Origin: Solibacillus sp. FSL H8-0538
GTDB taxonomy: Bacteria; Bacillota; Bacilli; Bacillales_A; Planococcaceae
Assembly (NCBI RefSeq): GCF_038003525.1
Contig: NZ_JBBOPI010000001.1
Coordinates: 2,471,001 to 2,535,000, forward strand
Direction: 5' to 3'
Length of the DNA stretch: 64,000 nucleotides
Shown: in pieces, positions 28,423 to 37,580 of the stretch
Layout of the letters: each line of letters begins with the position of its first letter
How positions within the stretch are numbered: the stretch's first letter is position 1
Program-made: the position numbers and the translations under genes
The notes under the pieces: model-generated
Database searches by the model: none
What the model was told of the DNA's origin: nothing
The model's input: only the letters and a program-made list of their open reading frames with translations

Positions 28423-28459
28423 GCTGAGCAAAAGTGAAAATCCACTTTTAGCTCAGCTC
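28415..28459 (-). terminator. Intrinsic terminator after minD
   Basis: AGCTGAGC pairs with GCTCAGCT, extended by an inner AAAGTG/CACTTT helix. It is followed by eight T on the minus strand. It lies 11 bp after the minD stop and ends the mre-min cluster. Confidence 0.93.
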
Positions 28460-28469
28460 TGTCGTCTAT

Positions 28470-29267
28470 TTACTTAGCAAAAATTGATTTAAATTTAGCT
28501 AGCATTCCTTTTGGTTCATCTTCTAAGATCATTAGTGGTACAGATTCACCTAAAATACGGCGCGCAATATTGCGATAACCTAACGAAGCTTTACTATTTG
28601 GATTCATGACAATCGGTTCGCCTTTGTTTGAAGAACTAATTACGTCCTCACTATCCACAATAATTCCTAAAAGATCAATTGATAAATGCGTTGTTACTTC
28701 TGTAATGTCCATTGAATCACCGCTATTCATTAAGTTTTTACGAATACGGTTAATAATTAGTTTAGGTGGTTCAATATCCTCTTGCTCAAGTAGCCCAATA
28801 ATACGATCCGCATCACGCACAGCAGAAATTTCTGGTGTGGCTACGACAATCGCACGGTCAGCACCTGCTACTGCGTTACGGAAGCCTTGTTCAATCCCAG
28901 CAGGACAATCAATTAATACATAATCAAATTCACGTTTTAATTCGTCTATTAAACTCTTCACTTGCTCTGGTGTGACAGCATTTTTATCCGTCGTTTGAGC
29001 AGCAGGCAATAAAAATAGTTTCTCATCAACACGCTTATCTTTTACAAGCGCCTGCTGGATTTTACAGCGTCCTTCAATAACGTCGACAAGATCGTAAATA
29101 ATACGATTTTCTAGGCCTAAAACAACATCTAAGTTACGTAGACCAATATCAGTATCTACTAAACATACTTTTTTACCTTGAAGAGCCAATGCAGTTCCAA
29201 GATTGGCAGTGGTTGTTGTTTTTCCTACTCCACCTTTTCCTGAAGTTATTACGATTGCTTCACCCAC
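28470..29267 (-). CDS. minD: Septum site-determining ATPase MinD
   Basis: The 265-residue ParA-type ATPase positions MinC at poles. It starts with GEAIVITSGKGGVGKTTTTA containing the deviant Walker A (KGGVGKTT) and has VDTDIGLRNLDVVLG and DCPAGIEQG. The C-terminal amphipathic helix PKGMLAKFKSIFAK binds membrane. I place the start at the GTG at 29267 behind AAGGAGGAAGCTAAT, giving the usual family length. The frame continues in-frame to another GTG at 29354, immediately after the minC stop and with an equally good site, which would add 29 charged residues. Confidence 0.95.
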   Translation of the reverse strand: MGEAIVITSGKGGVGKTTTTANLGTALALQGKKVCLVDTDIGLRNLDVVLGLENRIIYDLVDVIEGRCKIQQALVKDKRVDEKLFLLPAAQTTDKNAVTPEQVKSLIDELKREFDYVLIDCPAGIEQGFRNAVAGADRAIVVATPEISAVRDADRIIGLLEQEDIEPPKLIINRIRKNLMNSGDSMDITEVTTHLSIDLLGIIVDSEDVISSSNKGEPIVMNPNSKASLGYRNIARRILGESVPLMILEDEPKGMLAKFKSIFAK

Positions 29268-29354
29268 ATTAGCTTCCTCCTTTTTCTTTGGAGTTGCTAC
29301 AGGAGTTTGAGAATCTGCTGGCTCTTTTGAGAGTAACGTACTTTCTTCACTCAC

Positions 29355-30023
29355 TTAGCTTCCCCCCTTAAACGTAGTTAGAGATGGTCGAATATTCCTT
29401 ACTTCCTGTACACGGTCATACCTAATCTTTCCGTTTCGATCTAAATATGCACATAGTTGCTCTGTATGCTCTAGCACAAATCGATGCTCATTTATCATTA
29501 CTTCTACACAATCAGCAATTAATACATGTGTTGGCTCAAAGTGTGACGCCGTAATAATGGCTTCTTTACTGCCGAAAACACCCGCATGCACAATTCCCTT
29601 TAGCTTACCTACAATGTAAATATTTCCACCCGCTTCGACACGACCATTTGGATTGACATCACCAATGATAATAATATCTCCTGTTGCACGAACGATTTGG
29701 CCTGATCTGACAATGCCTACATATATATCCGAACGTTGCTCTAATAACCGTTGATTACTTTCATCAACGGTTAATACTTCACTTTGCACTTTCGATACGA
29801 GTAAATTACCGTGGCGTTGTACAATTTGGATCAGTTCTGCTTTTTGTTCGAGTGTGCAGTAACGATTGCCTAAATGTACTTGCACATCGATTTTGCCATC
29901 AATGCTGCCTTCTGAAACTTTTCTTTCTAGTTCTTCTACTAATTCTGCGTAGGCGCACTGGTCATCTAAGCGAAGTACTAGTCCTTCTTTTGTCCCTTTA
30001 ATATGGACGAGCTGTTTTTTCAT
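29355..30023 (-). CDS. minC: Septum site-determining protein MinC
   Basis: The 222-residue FtsZ inhibitor has an N-terminal domain (about 1-100) that acts on FtsZ. A C-terminal beta-helical domain holds VRSGQIVRATGDIIIIGDVN and GNIYIVGKLKGIVHAG, the MinC hallmarks. It partners with MinD encoded directly downstream; the minC stop TAA abuts a possible GTG start of minD. It lies 30 bp after mreD. Confidence 0.95.
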   Translation of the reverse strand: MKKQLVHIKGTKEGLVLRLDDQCAYAELVEELERKVSEGSIDGKIDVQVHLGNRYCTLEQKAELIQIVQRHGNLLVSKVQSEVLTVDESNQRLLEQRSDIYVGIVRSGQIVRATGDIIIIGDVNPNGRVEAGGNIYIVGKLKGIVHAGVFGSKEAIITASHFEPTHVLIADCVEVMINEHRFVLEHTEQLCAYLDRNGKIRYDRVQEVRNIRPSLTTFKGGS

Positions 30024-30053
30024 AACAAAAGTGACACCTCACGCTCCATTAAT

Positions 30054-30581
30054 TTAGGAATTATTACGCGCATGCTGCAACACGCGGGCCTGTATTAAAT
30101 ATTTAAATGCCCAGCCAAGCATAATTAAAAATAAAAAGTTTGCTAAAATAGTTGGAATCAGTCGATTAGACAAAAAAGAATCTAATGGCATTGCCGTAAA
30201 GTTAATTAAAAAGAAAAACTCATACAATACAAATTCCAACAGCGTCATGAGCATAATTGCAAGTACAGTGGAAAACACTAAATGCGGATGTATTCTTTTA
30301 ACGCTCCAGCCTGCAATGAAGCAAACGAGCGGATATAAAACAGAATACAGGCCAATAATATCAATATAAAATACATCGTATAATATACCAAACAATAAGC
30401 CATATAAAATCGCTCGCTTACGGTTATAGTAAATCGCTATAAAGATTAAATATAAAATTAAAAAGCGAGGTACTAAAATAACTGTGTGCTCATTTATTAT
30501 AATTGGAGAAAACATCGCAAATTCCGATTCAAGTAAAAACAATAAAACCGCGATCGCTGGAATAAGAATGCGTACGAACAT
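30054..30581 (-). CDS. mreD: Rod shape-determining protein MreD
   Basis: The 175-residue membrane protein has about five to six helices, beginning ILIPAIAVLLFLLESEFAMF. It contains the MreD-like YGLLFGILYDVFYIDIIGLY. It works with MreC and the RodA/PBP machinery for sidewall growth. Its start overlaps the mreC stop by one base. Confidence 0.93.
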   Translation of the reverse strand: MFVRILIPAIAVLLFLLESEFAMFSPIIINEHTVILVPRFLILYLIFIAIYYNRKRAILYGLLFGILYDVFYIDIIGLYSVLYPLVCFIAGWSVKRIHPHLVFSTVLAIMLMTLLEFVLYEFFFLINFTAMPLDSFLSNRLIPTILANFLFLIMLGWAFKYLIQARVLQHARNNS

Positions 30582-31495
30582 TATTCATCACCTTCAGTTT
30601 CTTCAGATGCACCGTTCGTTAAATCGGTATTCGTTCCATCTCCATCTAAACCATCAATTGTAATGGTTTTACGCTTTGCAACAATGACGTTTTCAAGCAA
30701 TGAAAAGTCCGCTGCAGGTTTTACATAAGCCATTTTTGTTAAACCGAAATCATCCGTCGTTACTTCTGTTACTTCACCTATTAAAATACCTTTCGGAAAA
30801 ATACCTCCAAGGCCAGAAGACACTACTTTTTCTCCAACTTGAATATTTAAGCTCGAATCGATGCGCTTTAATAGTAATTCGTTACGCTCCTCATCATACC
30901 CTTCAATTAATCCATGAATATCTTCTTTTTCTGCTTGAACAATTGCGGATACACGATAATTTTGGTTATTCGTGTAAAGAAGCTCTACTTCAGAAGTGAA
31001 TGGTGTTACAAGGATAATTTTCCCGATGAGACCGCGAGCAGTCATGACAGCCATATTTTTTTCAACGCCATCAGCTGACCCTTTATTTAAAATAATTTTC
31101 TCTTCCCATTGATCAGGGTTTCTCGCAATGACCGTCGCATGAAGTGGACTAAAATCGCTTAAGCTTTCTTCAATGTCGGCCAATTCACGTAATGAAGCAT
31201 TTTCCGACTCCAAAGTATTCACTTCGGATTGTAAAACTGCAAAGTCTTCTAAACGCATTTTAAGGCGCTTATTTTCTTCATACGTATTTAACAGCGCGTC
31301 AATATTGCTAAAAATACCTGTTATGTAGTTCGTTGGCTTCGCTACAATGGATTGTGCAAAGCCAACTGTATCTTTAATAATTTGCTCGGGTAATGTTGCA
31401 TTATGACGATCACGTAGAGAGAAGCTAATCAATGCCACAAGGAAAATCATGCTGACTAATAGTACGATTAATTTCTTATTTGAGAAATGTGGCAT
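30581..31495 (-). CDS. mreC: Rod shape-determining protein MreC
   Basis: The 304-residue bitopic protein has one membrane helix near residues 8-26. A coiled coil follows (about 65-105; KRLKMRLEDFAVLQSEVNTL) with the beta-domain after it (TVIARNPDQW, VMTARGLIGKI and GEKVVSSGLGGIFPKGILIG). The end is an acidic tail. It links MreB to wall synthesis outside the membrane. It lies 12 bp downstream of mreB. Confidence 0.96.
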   Translation of the reverse strand: MPHFSNKKLIVLLVSMIFLVALISFSLRDRHNATLPEQIIKDTVGFAQSIVAKPTNYITGIFSNIDALLNTYEENKRLKMRLEDFAVLQSEVNTLESENASLRELADIEESLSDFSPLHATVIARNPDQWEEKIILNKGSADGVEKNMAVMTARGLIGKIILVTPFTSEVELLYTNNQNYRVSAIVQAEKEDIHGLIEGYDEERNELLLKRIDSSLNIQVGEKVVSSGLGGIFPKGILIGEVTEVTTDDFGLTKMAYVKPAADFSLLENVIVAKRKTITIDGLDGDGTNTDLTNGASEETEGDE

Positions 31496-31507
31496 TGCGA
31501 GTCCTCC

Positions 31508-32524
31508 TTACTTCAATTGTTGTGAGCGAATTAAATCGATATTATCTAACGCTTTACCCGTACCAATCGCTACGCAATCCAGTGGATTCTCTGCGATAAA
31601 TACTGGCATATTTGTTTCGTCACTAATCACTTTATCTAAGTTTCGAAGTAATGCGCCGCCACCTGTTAGAACAATTCCGCGTTCCATAACGTCAGCTGAA
31701 AGCTCTGGTGGTGTTTGTTCTAATGTTTTCTTCACGCCGTCTAAAATTGCCGTGATTGTTTCACGTAATGAGGCTGAAATTTCTTCTGCCGTAATTTCAA
31801 TTGTTTTCGGTAAGCCCGTTAATAGGTCACGTCCACGGATATCCATCGTTTCGTTTACACCTTCTGCACGAGCAGTACCAATTTCTAATTTAATCGCCTC
31901 TGCAGTACGCTCACCGATTGTTAAGTTATACGTTTTGCGGATATAAGCAATAATTGAATTATCCATTGCATCCCCACCAACACGAACGGATTCACTAGTT
32001 ACGATACCACCAAGCGAGATGACTGCAACTTCAGTAGTACCACCACCGATATCAACAACCATCGAACCTGTTGGCTCCCAAACTGGTAAGCTTGCGCCGA
32101 TTGCAGCCGCAAATGGTTCTTCAATTGTGAATGCTTCTTTTGCACCAGCTTGACGAGATGCATCAATAACTGCGCGTTGCTCTACTGACGTAATGCCGTA
32201 TGGTACACAAATCATCACATTTGGTTTTTTCCAGTTTGACCCAGAATTTTTCATTGCTTCTTTTAAATAATATTGAATCATCGCTGTTGTAATATCAAAA
32301 TCTGCAATAACCCCATCTTTCATTGGGCGAATTGCTACGATTGACCCTGGTGTACGACCAATCATATTTTTCGCATCATTACCAACTGCTACGATATCAC
32401 CTGTTTTAGTGTTTTTTGCTACTACTGAAGGCTCGCGTAAAACGATTCCTTTTCCTTTAACAAATACTAATGTATTCGCTGTGCCAAGATCAATCCCGAC
32501 ATCCTTACTTCCAAATCCAAACAA
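31508..32524 (-). CDS. mreB: Rod shape-determining actin-like protein MreB
   Basis: The 338-residue actin-fold ATPase begins [20 protein letters not shown] (phosphate 1 loop). It contains [20 protein letters not shown] (phosphate 2) and [16 protein letters not shown] (adenosine). It guides the rod-shape synthesis machinery along the membrane. First gene of mreBCD-minCD. The ribosome-binding site AAAGGGAG is close by. Length fits MreB rather than a MreBH or Mbl shift, though paralogs cannot be excluded from sequence alone. Confidence 0.96.
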   Translation of the reverse strand: MFGFGSKDVGIDLGTANTLVFVKGKGIVLREPSVVAKNTKTGDIVAVGNDAKNMIGRTPGSIVAIRPMKDGVIADFDITTAMIQYYLKEAMKNSGSNWKKPNVMICVPYGITSVEQRAVIDASRQAGAKEAFTIEEPFAAAIGASLPVWEPTGSMVVDIGGGTTEVAVISLGGIVTSESVRVGGDAMDNSIIAYIRKTYNLTIGERTAEAIKLEIGTARAEGVNETMDIRGRDLLTGLPKTIEITAEEISASLRETITAILDGVKKTLEQTPPELSADVMERGIVLTGGGALLRNLDKVISDETNMPVFIAENPLDCVAIGTGKALDNIDLIRSQQLK

Positions 32525-32801
32525 ATTGTGTACTCCCTTTCTATATAAGCGATACTATTATTAATTAGCTGCTTAAAATCATACGCCTTATTATAGCGGA
32601 TTATATCAAAAAATTATAGTGTCACATGCACCGTAATTCGACTTATGTCGAACAGAATTTTCGATTTACGCCCACTTTTTCTATTGTATTTCTATTTGAC
32701 GTATGAAACAAATAAAATTATTATGTAAGTTTTTACATTTACGTAACAAACTTAAGACGAGTTGCTGCATAAAAGGTTGCCGCTTGTCATAATTGTCACA
32801 A
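32525..32801. other. Gene-free promoter region between mreB and radC
   Basis: AT-rich and without a supported reading frame. On the minus strand TTGTTA, an 18-bp spacer and CATAAT (about 32725-32760) form a possible mreB promoter. Two closely spaced TATAAT boxes lie near 32590-32620 but have poor -35 partners. No repeat of the type 1 or type 2 families is present. Confidence 0.4.
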
Positions 32802-32837
32802 AGAAAAACCGGTAAACGAAAGAAGCCATTTACCGGA
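32802..32837 (-). terminator. Intrinsic terminator after radC
   Basis: CCGGTAAAT pairs with GTTTACCGG (one G-T pair) around a 10-nt loop. It is followed by TTTTTCTTTG on the minus strand, a few bases after the radC stop. Confidence 0.88.
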
Positions 32838-32843
32838 ATAACT

Positions 32844-33542
32844 TTAAAAATAACCTTTTTCTTTCATACTAATAAATTGATGATCACCTATGATAACATG
32901 ATCTAGTAAATCCACACCAATAATTTGTCCAGCCTCAAATAAACGACTGGTCACATCAATATCTTCCGGGCTCGGTGTTGGCACGCCGCTCGGATGATTA
33001 TGCGCGCAAATAATCGACGCAGCAGAACGTTTCACAGCTTCTCGGAAAATCTCCCTAGGATGCACTATAGAGGCATTTAAACTGCCTACAAAAATCGTCT
33101 GCTTATGTAGCACTTGATTTTTGACGTTTAAAAACAGACAGACAAAATGTTCCTGCGTAAGTGACGTCATTTCCGGCATTAAAAACGATGCTGCATCATC
33201 CGGCGACCTTATTGTAAAGCGTGAATCAGTCTCTTTTTGTGCTAACCTCCGCCCAAGCTCGATTGCCGCGAGTAGCTGAACCGCCTTCGCTTCACCAATT
33301 CCTTTAATAACAACTATTTCCTCTAGTGTAGCATGCTTTAGAGCATGTAATTTTTCGAAATTTGTTAACACTTTGTTAGCTAATGCTAAAACAGATTCCT
33401 GCTTTGTACCAGTACGAAGTAAAATGGCGAGTAGTTCCTGATTGGATAAACTTTGTGCACCTTGTCGGATTAATCTTTCCCGAGGACGATCTGCTTCGTG
33501 CACATCGCGGATTTTCAATTCTGGAAACGGCGTTACTGTCAA
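32844..33542 (-). CDS. radC: RadC-family JAMM domain protein
   Basis: The 232-residue protein has an N-terminal helix-hairpin-helix region (residues about 30-85, VVIKGIGEAKAVQLLAAIEL). A JAMM metalloprotease-like fold follows with HNHPSGVPTPSPEDI near 180. Despite the name, a direct repair role is disputed for the family. The start is TTG at 33542 behind GAGGAAGTG. It is 16 bp after maf and may share its transcript; it ends at a terminator before mreB. Confidence 0.94.
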   Translation of the reverse strand: MTVTPFPELKIRDVHEADRPRERLIRQGAQSLSNQELLAILLRTGTKQESVLALANKVLTNFEKLHALKHATLEEIVVIKGIGEAKAVQLLAAIELGRRLAQKETDSRFTIRSPDDAASFLMPEMTSLTQEHFVCLFLNVKNQVLHKQTIFVGSLNASIVHPREIFREAVKRSAASIICAHNHPSGVPTPSPEDIDVTSRLFEAGQIIGVDLLDHVIIGDHQFISMKEKGYF

Positions 33543-33558
33543 TTACATCACTTCCTCT

Positions 33559-34146
33559 TTAAAGTTTTAGTAGATGTAAAGTAAGCAATGTTTCAACTAA
33601 TGTGGCAAGTGGTAGGCCAACTACATTATTGTAATCTCCTTCAATTCGGTCTACAAGCAGTGCACCGATCGTTTGAATCCCGTAGCCTCCTGCTTTATCA
33701 AAGGGATCACCTGAATGAACATACGCTTCAATTAACGCCGCTGAAACGTCTTTAAAAACGACTGTCGTTTCTTCAACAAAAGTCGTCTCACTGCCGTTCG
33801 GTTGAATAATGGCGACCGCCGTCATTACTTGATGGCGATTATTCGCAAGCGTTTTTAGATGCGAAATGGCTTCTTCATGTGATTTTGGCTTATGCAGTAG
33901 TTTATTGTTGAAAACAACAATCGTATCAGCACCAATAACGGTTTTAGTTGGACAGTTGACCGCAACGTCCCTCGTCTTCAGCAGTGCTACCTCACGTACA
34001 TACTCTTGCACGGAATCGGCGCGCACGCTTGTCTCTTCCACATTACTCGTGACGATGTCAAACGGAATGCCAAGCATGGATAGCAATTCCTTTCGTCTCG
34101 GTGATGCGGACGCTAATACAAATTGTTCTATTGTTGAAAATTTCAT
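33559..34146 (-). CDS. maf: Maf nucleotide pyrophosphatase
   Basis: The 195-residue enzyme starts MKFSTIEQFVLASASPRRKE with the Maf signature SASPRRKELL and has IGADTIVVFNNKLLHKPKS. Maf proteins hydrolyse dTTP, UTP or modified nucleotides and have been tied to septum formation. I use the ATG at 34146 with GGAGGAGG 7 bp upstream; upstream in-frame ATGs lack such a site. Position next to radC matches B. subtilis. Confidence 0.95.
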   Translation of the reverse strand: MKFSTIEQFVLASASPRRKELLSMLGIPFDIVTSNVEETSVRADSVQEYVREVALLKTRDVAVNCPTKTVIGADTIVVFNNKLLHKPKSHEEAISHLKTLANNRHQVMTAVAIIQPNGSETTFVEETTVVFKDVSAALIEAYVHSGDPFDKAGGYGIQTIGALLVDRIEGDYNNVVGLPLATLVETLLTLHLLKL

Positions 34147-34240
34147 TACCATTCCTCCTCCCTCTAATGATAGCCGAGAGAAGCCGATTTGAAAATTGAT
34201 CATAAAAATCACAAAATGAGATTTCCGTCGCTTTCCTGCA

Positions 34241-34849
34241 TCAAAATGCTATTTTCAAGCATTCTAATTGCTCGTAATAATGCGTTAAAGCATGCAATCT
34301 CGTCACCTTCGTATCCTTCGAAAGCTTCGCCACCTCTGTAATGAGCGACTCCCAGCCTTCAGGTAAGGCTGTCATGTCTTCCGTTTTGTCAAAAGAATTA
34401 TTTAACCATTTTTCATTTTTTAAAATACTCGGTAATTTTTGCAAAGACGGCTCTGGACAGCTACTAATGAATGTAAAGGACTTGGAGAAGGACGCAGGGA
34501 CTGTTACCGCAATCGCATCTTCCTTTATACTTGCTATCTTCGACCACACAAAATACTGTCCTTCTACTTCTACAACGGCCGCTTTATTTAGCGTAGGAAA
34601 ACCTGCCATAAACTCAGTTGCCCCTTCAAACGATGAAAAAACACCGTGCTGTGATGCATAAAAGAGTTCCTTCTCTTCAGTTACACTCACATTGTTTTGC
34701 TCATCTACAGGTATTAATTCTCCACTGTCTGTTGCTACTGGAAGTTTAAGTAATACTACAAATAATATGACACCTACTATGCCAGACAGTGTTCCGTACA
34801 GCATGGCACGTAAGACTGCACTTTTACGAAGTGAACGGATAAATAGCAT
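34241..34849 (-). CDS. SPOR-like membrane protein in the spoIIB position
   Basis: The 202-residue protein has a basic N-terminus (FIRSLRKSAVLRAML), one membrane helix (about 20-37) and an extracytoplasmic remainder. FYASQHGVFSSFEGATEFMA followed by VVEVEGQYFVWSKIASIKED resembles a single SPOR repeat, the module that binds denuded septal glycan. B. subtilis SpoIIB has this layout and sits between maf and comC/folC, so this is probably its ortholog. The sequence match is weak and that identity is inference. I use ATG 34849 (AAAGAGGTG 6 bp upstream). Confidence 0.65.
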   Translation of the reverse strand: MLFIRSLRKSAVLRAMLYGTLSGIVGVILFVVLLKLPVATDSGELIPVDEQNNVSVTEEKELFYASQHGVFSSFEGATEFMAGFPTLNKAAVVEVEGQYFVWSKIASIKEDAIAVTVPASFSKSFTFISSCPEPSLQKLPSILKNEKWLNNSFDKTEDMTALPEGWESLITEVAKLSKDTKVTRLHALTHYYEQLECLKIAF

Positions 34850-34889
34850 TAGCAACACCTCTTTTTACTTACCGTAACAAATTATTGAT

Positions 34890-34922
34890 AAAAAAGGACG
34901 AGACTACTGTCGTCTCGTCTTA
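34890..34922 (-). terminator. Intrinsic terminator after the tandem folC genes
   Basis: GACGAGAC pairs with GTCTCGTC around a 7-nt loop and is followed by CTTTTTTATC on the minus strand. It separates folC from the spoIIB-like gene. Confidence 0.85.
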
Positions 34923-34980
34923 AAAATTTTTCACTATATTACTCCTATTTTCATGCTAATTCGTCCGTATACACCAATTT

Positions 34981-36234
34981 TCATCGTACTATTAACTGTT
35001 TTCGAATTTCACTTAATAAATAGAGCGAACCCGTAACAATTCGAACTGTACCCTCTGACATTTGTCGATGTAACATTGGAATACAGTCTTGTACAATCTC
35101 GGTTTCCTCTGCATTACTGATTGCAAGTATTTGCTGAGCATCCATAGCACGGTCGTTATCAAAATCTACAAACGTAAATTTTCTACCTACCCGTTCGAAA
35201 ATGCGTAAAACTGCTTCTACATCTTTGTCCGCTAACATTCCGACTAAAAATTCTATTCGTTTATTCGGAAATTGCTGTTCAATTGTACGTACCAGCATTT
35301 CTGCACTAGCCGGATTATGCGCCCCGTCGAAATACACATTTGGCAAAACTTCTTCAAACCGGCCCGGTACTTTCGCTGCGGCTACCCCTCGTTTAATTGC
35401 TTCCAAATCAATTGCTACCTGCAAGGTATTTGCCACTTCAAAAAAGGCGGTAATCGCAAGTGCCATATTATCTCGTTGATGTGCACCCGGGAGCTGGCGA
35501 TGAAGTCCTTCAACACGAATGCTCATGTCATCATTTGTATAGCTATCACCATTTGCGGCCGTTTGCGCTTCAAACAGATCACCTAATACTAATAACGTGG
35601 CCTTTTTAGCCTTTGCCTCACTCACCATGACCGCCATTGCATGTTGCTGTAAACGCCCGACAACAACAGGTTTACCCTCTTTAATAATTCCCGCTTTATG
35701 TCCGGCAATTTCAGCAATCGTCGTACCTAAAAAATTCGTATGCTCTAGTGCGATGCTTGGAATAACGGAAACAATCGGCGTAATGACATTAGTGCTATCT
35801 TCGCGTCCACCCATGCCCGCTTCGAGTAACACGATATCTACACGTTCATTTTTAAAATGCAAAAATGCCGCGCATGTCAAAAGCTCAAAGTCCGTCAACT
35901 GCCCGCTCAGGCCCGCCTGTTGCATCGTTTGAAAAATACTATTCATTTGCATTGAAGTGATTGGTTGCTCATTAATTTGAATTTGGTCATGCACATCGAT
36001 TATACACGGAGACATAAATTTCCCTACTGTTAATCCGTGCTGACGTGCGATTTGCTCAATAAATGTTAGCGTAGAGCCTTTGCCATTTGTTCCAGCTAAA
36101 TGCACAACCGCCAAGTCCTGTTCCGGGTGACCTAATGCCGCTAATGCCTGCTTCATTGAATCCAATCCAGGCTTAATGATGCGTTCACTTGCCACATGCC
36201 ATTGTTCCTTATAATAATCTAGCATTGGAATCAT
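34981..36234 (-). CDS. folC: Folylpolyglutamate/dihydrofolate synthase, paralog 1
   Basis: The 417-residue Mur-ligase-fold enzyme adds glutamate to folates and can join dihydropteroate to glutamate. P-loop GTNGKGSTLTFIEQI is near residue 48, SPCIIDVHDQIQIN near 75, AGMGGREDSTNVITP near 140, GAHQRDNMALAI near 255 and DGAHNPASAEML near 310. N-terminal KPGLDSMKQALAALGHPEQ is closest to B. subtilis FolC. It overlaps the upstream paralog by 4 bp (ATGA), so both are made together. Confidence 0.92.
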   Translation of the reverse strand: MIPMLDYYKEQWHVASERIIKPGLDSMKQALAALGHPEQDLAVVHLAGTNGKGSTLTFIEQIARQHGLTVGKFMSPCIIDVHDQIQINEQPITSMQMNSIFQTMQQAGLSGQLTDFELLTCAAFLHFKNERVDIVLLEAGMGGREDSTNVITPIVSVIPSIALEHTNFLGTTIAEIAGHKAGIIKEGKPVVVGRLQQHAMAVMVSEAKAKKATLLVLGDLFEAQTAANGDSYTNDDMSIRVEGLHRQLPGAHQRDNMALAITAFFEVANTLQVAIDLEAIKRGVAAAKVPGRFEEVLPNVYFDGAHNPASAEMLVRTIEQQFPNKRIEFLVGMLADKDVEAVLRIFERVGRKFTFVDFDNDRAMDAQQILAISNAEETEIVQDCIPMLHRQMSEGTVRIVTGSLYLLSEIRKQLIVR

Positions 36235-37517
36235 TTCATCATCTCTCCTTTTCGCAGCAAATAACTGCGTACCTCTGCAATGAAATACAACGATCCCGTA
36301 ATAATAAGTAGCTCATCTTTTTCAAGCGCCTCAAGTTGCTGCTCCACAAGTTGTTGCCAATTAGGATTTGAGCGTTTTTTTACATGTTTACTTTGCGCTG
36401 CTAATTGCTCCGCCTTCGCTGCACGCGGAAGCTCAATTTGCGTAAAGTACATCGCAGTTGCCACATCATCCATTAGTGCAATACTGAGTGCATGATCCTT
36501 GTCCTGTAACGCTGCATAAATGAACTTATAACGTTTTTCTGGCTCCGTTTGCTGTAAGGTGTTGATCAGTGCAGTTGTGCCTTCTGAATTATGTGCCCCA
36601 TCTAAAATAACCTGCTCGCTAAAACGTTCGAAACGTCCCTCCCAGCTTGCAGTAGCAAGTGCTTGGCGAATCGTTGCCTCCGAAATTTCAGGGGCAAAAA
36701 GGGTTGCCGCTGTAATGGCTAGTGCTGCATTATGTACTTGATGCCTACCCACCATTTTAAGCGCAAGTTGCTCGTATATTTTATTTTCAAATCGATACGT
36801 AAACATTTGTGAATCACCTTGTAACAAATCCGTTACTTGTATTTGTTTATGCAGTACATAAAAAGGCGCTTCTTCTACTTCCGCCTTCGTTTGAATAACA
36901 GCACGTGCCTCAACATTTTCAACACCAACAACAACAGGCTTCCCTGCTTTAATAATCCCTGCCTTCTCTGCTGCTATGAGCGCATGTGTATTCCCTAACA
37001 TATCCGTATGCTCTAAAGAAATCGTCGTAATAATTGAAACTTCTGGAGTTAACACATTCGTCGAATCTAGACGACCGCCAATACCCGTTTCCATAATGGC
37101 TACATCAATTTCTTCCTGCGCAAAATGTTGGAAAGCAATAAGCGTCACCATTTCAAAGAAGCTCGGAAACTTTCCGTCAAGTTGCGTATTTACTATATGT
37201 GCAATGCGATTTGTATACGTTAAAAACTGCTCATCTGAAATTTGTTGTTTATTTATTGTAATGCGTTCATTTGCACGCTCTAAATGCGGGGATATAAACG
37301 CCCCTACTCGTAAGCCGTGCTGCATTAAAATTTCACGCGTAGCATTCAGCGTCGAGCCTTTGCCGTTTGAGCCGGCGATGTGAATAAATTTCGTACCTCG
37401 CTCTGGATTACCGAGTGCCTTTAAAATAATCTGCGCTAATTCTAATGGCACTCCATTATACATACTCGCCTTTAATGTAAAAATAAAATCTGTGCACTCC
37501 TTCATTGACTGAAACAT
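36231..37517 (-). CDS. folC: Folylpolyglutamate/dihydrofolate synthase, paralog 2
   Basis: The 428-residue second FolC-family enzyme shares all motifs with its neighbour. These are P-loop GSNGKGSTLNATREI near residue 48, SPHLERANERITIN, TGIGGRLDSTNVLTP, GRHQVHNAALAI, LDGAHNSEG and TGSLYFIAEV near the end. The N-terminal segment differs from paralog 1. Both retain the catalytic set, so neither looks degenerate; a split between dihydrofolate synthase and polyglutamylation is possible but not shown. The prepilin-peptidase gene comC, adjacent to folC in B. subtilis, is absent. Confidence 0.9.
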   Translation of the reverse strand: MFQSMKECTDFIFTLKASMYNGVPLELAQIILKALGNPERGTKFIHIAGSNGKGSTLNATREILMQHGLRVGAFISPHLERANERITINKQQISDEQFLTYTNRIAHIVNTQLDGKFPSFFEMVTLIAFQHFAQEEIDVAIMETGIGGRLDSTNVLTPEVSIITTISLEHTDMLGNTHALIAAEKAGIIKAGKPVVVGVENVEARAVIQTKAEVEEAPFYVLHKQIQVTDLLQGDSQMFTYRFENKIYEQLALKMVGRHQVHNAALAITAATLFAPEISEATIRQALATASWEGRFERFSEQVILDGAHNSEGTTALINTLQQTEPEKRYKFIYAALQDKDHALSIALMDDVATAMYFTQIELPRAAKAEQLAAQSKHVKKRSNPNWQQLVEQQLEALEKDELLIITGSLYFIAEVRSYLLRKGEMMK

Positions 37518-37580
37518 TCGAAAACACTCCGTTCGTATATAAAAAGATATAATTTCCTAACCACTAGTTGTTGTAATAAC

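Noticed and set aside
28606-28923. Plus-strand 105-codon frame opposite minD
   Set aside because: Shadow of a conserved gene; composition follows complement codons.
29268-29354. Separate leader peptide gene before minD
   Set aside because: The frame is continuous with MinD and no stop codon intervenes, so it is an extension or alternative start, not a separate gene.
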